A stretch of 64,000 nucleotides of DNA from Channallabes apus (lineage: Eukaryota; Chordata; Actinopteri; Siluriformes; Clariidae), in NCBI GenBank assembly GCA_030522415.1, contig CM060109.1, positions 34,230,892 through 34,294,891 of the forward strand, given 5' to 3'. Below are positions 57,667 through 64,000 of the stretch, piece by piece. The notes below the pieces were generated by a model. It ran no database searches and had not been told where the DNA came from. It was given only the letters and a program-made list of their open reading frames with translations. The translations under genes were made by a program, and so were the position numbers. The first letter of the stretch is position 1; the number at the start of each line of letters is the position of its first letter.

Positions 57667-60600
57667 GTGAGCACTTTTATGCCGTGCACTTTTATATCTT
57701 TTTAAAATATTACTTTCCTAGTACAGACATTAGGATGAAATTCTCGATAAAAAAAAGACTGTTTATGCCAGATCAGATATCACAACATTAATACAAGAGT
57801 GATTAGTATTTTTCTAAATAGCATCAACACAAAGAAATGCATCAGGCTAAGAAAGCGTTTAAATATGTTTACCTAATTGTACATTCGGTCATAAATCTCA
57901 TAGTCAAGGGTTCTTCACAGCCTAAAGAGATTTTACTTAGAGTGTGCACTCTACAAAGAGAAACAATCTGTTGTGCTGTTCTGTACAAACAGACTGAATT
58001 GAATATATTTCTTTCTTCTTTCTATTTATCTTCCTTTCTAAATCCTAGTAATTATAACAATGTAAAGTATATGGTCTCTGCAAGACAATAGGTTTCAATA
58101 CTTTGGACAAGTTATAGCACTTGAACGTGTGACTGCATCTTAAGTAATTTTCCTTTTTTTTCTTTTTTTTTTTACATATTAATTTGCATAGTCCAGTAAA
58201 ATTCAGGTAAAACCAACAGAAATAATTAGCAACCATTTAATTTTTACTTCTACTAGTGTCAGGTGAAGTTTAATCAGTGTTGTAGATTTTTATTTAACCA
58301 ACAAATTCCTGATTACACAAGTTTTAGGTGTCTATTTTATCCACATGATGAAGTTAATATTCACGTTTCATAAATTACTTCATATATTTTTTACGTACTT
58401 CCCAAAGGCTGTAGTTAATTCATCATCAAAATTATATTTGTAAGTTTATGAGATATCATTATGCGTTCATTAAACCTAATGGGCATTTAATGGGATACTT
58501 ACCATATGTAATGTTAAAGGTAAGCATCATTACATTGGAGGAATAATAACTTGCCCAAACTTGAGCAGCATGATTTTCTGTGGAATGAAGAAAATAAGTA
58601 GCCTGTGCTCAGTTACTTAGCAACCGCACTGTTCATTGCAATGTTATAAATGCCATTTGTTCACAAGTTTGGTGGGAAAATATCAAATTGATGCTAACCT
58701 ATTCATTGTGAAGTGCAGTCTTTCACAGCAATTATGGCAATAATTTCAACCAACATTCTGATTCTTGTTCAAGAAGACACAACTGTTAATTTGCTCAAGA
58801 GATATTTGAGGCAGTGGGGATTAATATAATTAAACTATGTCCCTAACCCTATTTTTGATCAAATCAATAATTAAAAAATATATTATTATTATTATTATTA
58901 TTATTATTGTTATTATTATTATTATTATTATCCTTTGTTAGGCATTGATGTTAAGCAACTGAATTTAGATATATTTTGCACATGAAAGGGGACTCAAAGG
59001 ATTCTAAGGATAAGGGTTAAAACATTTAGTTCCTGCAATATATAAAAGGAAGGGCAAAAATATATGTATATTTTTATTTCTGATTATATATAAATCTAAA
59101 TGGATTTCAGTAGAACACTAGACAGTCTACAGTTCCAGTCTGTCATGGTATGAGTGCCCACATACTCCCCTCCTTGCTTTAGACAATGATTAATCCTTAG
59201 ATTTATTTCTGTGCTGTTCATAGGTGCTCTATAAATAGTATATTTCATTATGTGGAAAAAAAATATATAATTCAATCTGACTCATGCCAGGTGTGTTGGT
59301 TACATGCTGCTTCATCACTGTGAGGGATACCAGGTAGCCCAGGTCACATTTAGAATGTCTAGAAATAGAGAAGAAACCTGAAATAGACCACCTGATTTGA
59401 GTGAAAGGGGCGTGTGAATTTGCAGGGCTAGACACAGGAAGCATTAGGCAAGGTGTTGTGCAAACATTAAAATAATAATAATAATAAAACAAACCTCGCA
59501 GGAGTATGACACACTGCAGTGCCATTATGTAACAAAATTCAGCCTCCTACTGTAAGAGCACAGGCTCGGTTTTCCTTAGTTATCAACATGCACCGATTCA
59601 GGAGAAACCATGCTAGTGTAATACTCTGATCAAAATGCTGAACAAATGGAAAACAACAACTAGCTTTGGTTGCAAGATCAGATTTGAATAACCTATTAGC
59701 ACTACATAAAGAAAATGTATCATTATGTTCCCTCTGAAGCAAGCTGCATGCTGTTTCTTTATTATTATGCAATGCAGGTGGAATAACAGTGTTATGTATT
59801 GAGAGGATGAGGTGTGCACCAGCCCTTATTCAGGGGATGTGGGGGGATGGCAGTGTGGCTGCTTCCTGTTGACAATGGATGCTCTGTGAATCGCGAGTCT
59901 TATGATGAGTACAGGCTGCCTGTGCCAGTAGGCTCCGTGCATGGCTTGGCACAATTTCTGGTCTTCACAAGGTCTCACAAGACAAATAAATAAAACATAG
60001 TAACAGGCTTTTTGGACGCAATTATATATACCATAGAGGAAGTAAATGGGTTTATGGATGTGTATTATGTATGCTTTGAAATACTTTCACATGTGCTGTG
60101 AAATTTTACTTCTGATTCTGGTTAGGAGGTGTTTTTTAATACCTGCAGTGCTCTGACAGAAGTGCTAGCTATAAATCTGTGTTTGCTATACTGTACTGTG
60201 CATTATGGCTTCTATATTAAGAACTGGATTTACTAGGACTTTTATAGCAGATGTTCAGATCATTCAAACCAAACAATAAGTGTGCATAATAATTGCTATA
60301 ATAAAACTTCTTGCAAGAAGACATTTATTTAATATGTCTAAAAGAGGAGTTCAGTTAGTGTCAGCTTTAATGTGAAGCTGTTAAGTTTTTTTTTGCTATG
60401 AAGCCGTTATAATGAGAGTAAACTACAAAATATTCCAAAACATTAAAAATAATGGATAAAGCATGCATGTCATTCAAGAATGTTTAACAAATTGCTGTAA
60501 TAATCCACGATGTGGTCATTATTTGTAACTCCACCACCCTGATCATGATTATTTCTCTAGAACAACTCACTGCATGATGTTGTACTGTATATTGCAGAGT

Positions 60601-61766
60601 ATATTAAAATATTGCTTATTGTATTCTAACAATATATATTTTTTATTTCTAGTGTATACTTTGTAGAATAGATTATAGATTTGAAGATGTTCACAGCAGT
60701 ATGGCAACAAAGGTCCCATTCTCTTTTGCATCGTCATGGCTTGGTGTTGGAGCAAAAAGACATGGTGCTGAGCATCCATGAGGAGAGGACAGATGGCTCC
60801 ACATTGGGAGCCACTGACACCTGAGCAAACCAGTGTGGTGACTCATGTGCTGATGTAATCATTAGTAATGCTGCAGTGCCTCATAATTCCCCAAAGGGAA
60901 CATTTTCCTGCCACCTTGCACTGGGGTTGCCATGGCATTAGTGGTTACCAGGCCACTATTGCTAGCTAGCTTCAGGGTCACTTGTTTCATGTTTACCAGG
61001 ACTCTTTTTCATTTCATGAAATGCAAAGAACTGCTTAAGAAAGATTGGTAAATACATCCACGTCCCACACAGGCAACCTGGTTATTGGGTAGGCATCATC
61101 AGTAGATGTAATACAATGTATAATACAGTGTATAAAACAATACACCATGGACACAGATAAAGAGAGCTAGATATAATGTATAGTGTAGTTTGAGAGATTT
61201 CAATATTCATCCCTTGCCCAAAAAAAGAATTAAAAATGTTGCACATTAACATTTTGATCACTTTTAGTTTTGATAATGGCATACATTGTAGTGACCAAAT
61301 TTGTGAGGAAATGCTTCCAGAACTGCTCTTTCACAGTTTTAGTCCTGAAGTATGGCCATGCCATCATGGAAAAACCGATTGGACAACCTGGTCATTCAGT
61401 ACACTCAGGTAGTCAGCTGACTTCATTGCATTGGCTCGTTATGTTGCTGAGCATTACAGTAGCTCTCACCAACTCAAGCAATGTCTGATCATTACACTGC
61501 CTGCAGAGGCTTGTATAGAGGGTACTATGCTTATATTCATGCACTCCCCTTCTTACTCTAATGAACACATAACTTTAGAATAGGGTACATTTGGACCCAT
61601 GACTTTTTTCTATTGATCTAAAGTGTTAACTCAGACTTCAGGCTTAGATTTTATGTCATTTGAAAGCAAGGCACCAGCGCCTACAAAGCCAAAGCTGTTA
61701 GAGATATTTCTAATAAATCAAGAGAAGAAAAGAAAATTTTGGATATTGCAAGAGAGGGGATCGACA
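57667..61766. other. dgkg intron 19, left part
   Basis: No further dgkg exon was found here, and no protein-coding signal. Includes the TTA microsatellite and AT-rich sequence. Confidence 0.65.
58881..58930. repeat. (TTA)n microsatellite
   Basis: About 16 TTA-type units with one G interruption. Confidence 0.95.
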
Positions 61767-61768
61767 TA

Positions 61769-63348
61769 CAGTGGTGTGAAAAACTATTTGCCCCCCTCCT
61801 GATTTCTTATTCTTTTGCATGTTTGTCACACAAAATGTTTCTGATCATCAAACACATTTAACTATTAGTCAAAGATAACACAAGTAAACACAAAATGCAG
61901 TTTTTAAATGAGGGGTTCTGTTATTTAGGGAGAAAAAAAATCCAAACCTACATGGCCCTGTGTGAAAAAGTAATTGCCCCCTGAACCTAATAACTGGTTG
62001 GGCCACCCTTAGCAGCAATAACTGCAATCAAGCGTTTGCAATAACTTGCAACGAGTCTTTTACAGCGCTCTGGAGGAATTTTGGCCCACTCATCTTTGCA
62101 GAATTGTTGTAATTCAGCTTTATTTGAGGGTTTTCTAGCATGAACCGACTTTTTAAGGTCATGCCACAACATCTCAATAGGATTCAGGTCAAGACTTTGA
62201 CTAGGCCACTCCAAAGTCTTCATTTTGTTTTTCTTCAGCCATTCAGAGGTGGATTTGCTGGTGTGTTTTGGGTCATTGTCCTGCTGCAGCACCCAAGATC
62301 GCTTCAGCTTGAGTTGACGAACAGATGACCGGACATTCTCCTTCAGGATTTTTTGGTAGACAGTAGAATTCATGGTTCCATCTATCACAGCAAGCCTTCC
62401 AGGTCCTGAAGCAGCAAAACAACCCCAGACCATCACACTACCACCACCATATTTTACTGTTGGTATGATGTTCTTTTTCTGAAATGCCAGATGTAACGGT
62501 ACACGCACCTTCCAAAAAGTTAAACTTTTGTCTCGTCGTTCCACAAGGTATTGTAGTCTTGGCAATCATTGAGATATTTTTTAGCAAAATTGAGACGAGC
62601 CTTAATGTTCATTTTGCTTAAAAGTGGTTTGCGCCTTGGAAATCTGCCATGCAGGCCGTTTTTGCCCAGTCTCTTTCTTATGGTGGAGTCGTGAACACTG
62701 ACCTTAATTGAGGCAAGTGAGGCCTGCAGTTCTTTAGATGTTGTCCTGGGGTCTTTTGTGGCCTCTCGGATGAGTTGTCTCTGCGCTCTTGGGGTAATTT
62801 AGGTCGGCCGGCTACTCCCGGGAAGGTTCACCACATTTGTGGATAATGGCTCTCACTGTGGTTCGCTGGAGTCCCAAAGCTTTAGAAATGGCTTTATAAC
62901 CTTTACCAGACTGACAGATCTCAATTACTTTTGTTCTCATTTGTTCCTGAATTTCTTTGGGTCTTGGCATGATGTCTAGCTTTTGAGGTGCTTTTGGTCT
63001 ACTTCTCTGTGTCAGGTAGCTCCTATTTAAGTGATTTCTTGATTGAAACAGGTGTGGCAGTAATCAGGCCTGGAGGTGACTACAGAAATTGAACTCAGGT
63101 GTGATAAACCACAGTTAAGTTATTTTTTAACAAGGGGGGCAATAACTTTTTCACACAGGGCCATGTAGATTTGGAGTTTTTTTCTCCCTTAATAACGTAA
63201 ACCTTCATTTAAAAACTGCATTTTGTGTTCAATTATGTTATCTTTGACTAATAGTTAACGGTTTTTGATGAGCAGAAACATTTAAGTGTGACAAACATGC
63301 AAAAGAATAAGAAATCAGGAAGGGGGCAAATAGTTTTTCACACCACTG
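61769..63348 (-). mobile_element. Full-length, inactivated Tc1-like transposon in dgkg intron 19
   Basis: Ends CAGTGGTGTGAAAAACTATT in inverted orientation with TA duplications at 61767-61768 and 63349-63350. The inverted repeats span about 200 bp and carry inner copies of GGCCCTGTGTGAAAAAGT, the IR/DR arrangement of fish Tc1 elements. Length is 1580 bp. Transposase remnants are on the minus strand. Confidence 0.93.
61987..62970 (-). pseudogene. Tc1-type transposase pseudogene
   Basis: An ATG at 62970 opens the N-terminal DNA-binding part (KVIEI-type helix, then GKGYKAISKALGLQ), which meets a stop after about 50 codons. From 62565 a 192-codon open frame covers the catalytic half: [38 protein letters not shown] and the end CKRLIAVIAAKGGPTSY. 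The SPD of the family is SLD here. It is broken by frameshifts and a stop. Confidence 0.88.
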
Positions 63349-63350
63349 TA

Positions 63351-64000
63351 CACCATGAAGCAGTAGAGGTATTGAGGCCAAGCAAAGCAGTACAGTGGAG
63401 TGATGTCCTTAAGGGGCAATGGTGGCAGAGCAATATTCTTACCTTGGCAACATTGCCAGGTGGCCACATTGACCTTGACCTCAGTTCATGTCACTTGTGA
63501 GGCTGTCCCGTCAGTCTCTGGCAGAAACTTGGATGAGAAGGTTGCTTCGTCATCTCTCTGAAGACCTACAGAAGCCTCTCATCTTATTAATCTGCTTCCA
63601 AACCTCCTTTGGCAGAAGATGTCTGCTGTATCCACTTTATGGTCTTGCATTCTGTCTAGAATTAATGGCAAATGGGATACAAGTGCACATTCTTCTTTAA
63701 TAAGCATTGTGAAACATACAAGCATGGACATGGACACTTTATAACAGGGAAACTATAAATAAAAGTATTATGATGGAGCATAATACTATACTATAAAAAT
63801 CAAACTATATCAGAGAACTACAGTCAAAAACAACAAACACAAGACCTACTGAACATCCAGACCCTAAATACACAAACTGATCAGGCACATACACAATACT
63901 CTTGATTATCGATAGCCATGTGACCTACAGACCCTGCCATGACTTAAAAAATAAAAAGGATGACAATTTGATTTTGACAAATTAGAAAATTTGATGAGAA
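63351..64000. other. dgkg intron 19, right edge
   Basis: No exon or known repeat recognised up to the window end. Confidence 0.6.

Overview
The window is vertebrate, almost certainly teleost, genomic DNA. It shows GT-AG spliced exons of a vertebrate gene, dense microsatellites, fish-type Tc1/mariner and hAT transposons, tRNA-derived SINEs with tetranucleotide (TGAA)n tails, a CR1/L2-like LINE, and a Ty3/gypsy chromovirus of the Tf1/sushi group. There is no bacterial gene organisation and no CRISPR array. The SINE spectrum looks ostariophysan, but the species cannot be fixed from sequence alone.

Layout. Positions 1-15767 are intergenic: microsatellites, a 3' LINE fragment, a complete but dead Tc1 element (9403-10958) and SINE copies, with no host gene recognised. 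From 16055 to beyond the right edge runs one gene on the + strand, a type I diacylglycerol kinase, best matched to gamma (dgkg). Nineteen coding exons can be placed with consistent splice phases. Together they encode the first 669 residues: the recoverin-homology N-terminus, a Ser/Pro-rich linker, two EF-hands, two C1 domains, and the catalytic domain through its GGDGT loop to about its middle. The remaining catalytic exons lie past 64000.

All other identifiable content sits in introns. Intron 1 holds a roughly 1 kb inverted repeat carrying tRNA-like Pol III boxes in both arms, a LINE reverse-transcriptase fragment, SINEs, a hAT-like non-autonomous element with an exact 8-bp target duplication, and an unclassified terminal-inverted-repeat element. 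Intron 5 holds an internally deleted hAT with an exact 8-bp target duplication. Intron 16 holds a Tc1 element beside a solo Tc1 end. Intron 18 holds an intact 5154-bp LTR retrotransposon, antisense to the gene. Intron 19 holds a third Tc1 element.

The most notable system is this LTR retrotransposon. Its two 381-bp LTRs look identical, it has a 5-bp target duplication, and gag and pol are open. Its replication signals can be read directly. There is a TATA box 31 nt upstream of an 11-nt sequence complementary to the bases just downstream of the 5' LTR, which is the layout of Tf1-type self-priming. There is also a slippery heptamer, a 7-nt spacer and a 9-bp hairpin at the gag/pol overlap, which is the layout of -1 ribosomal frameshifting. 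The gag start codon lies inside the primer-binding site and the pol stop lies inside the 3' LTR, so the element is very compact.
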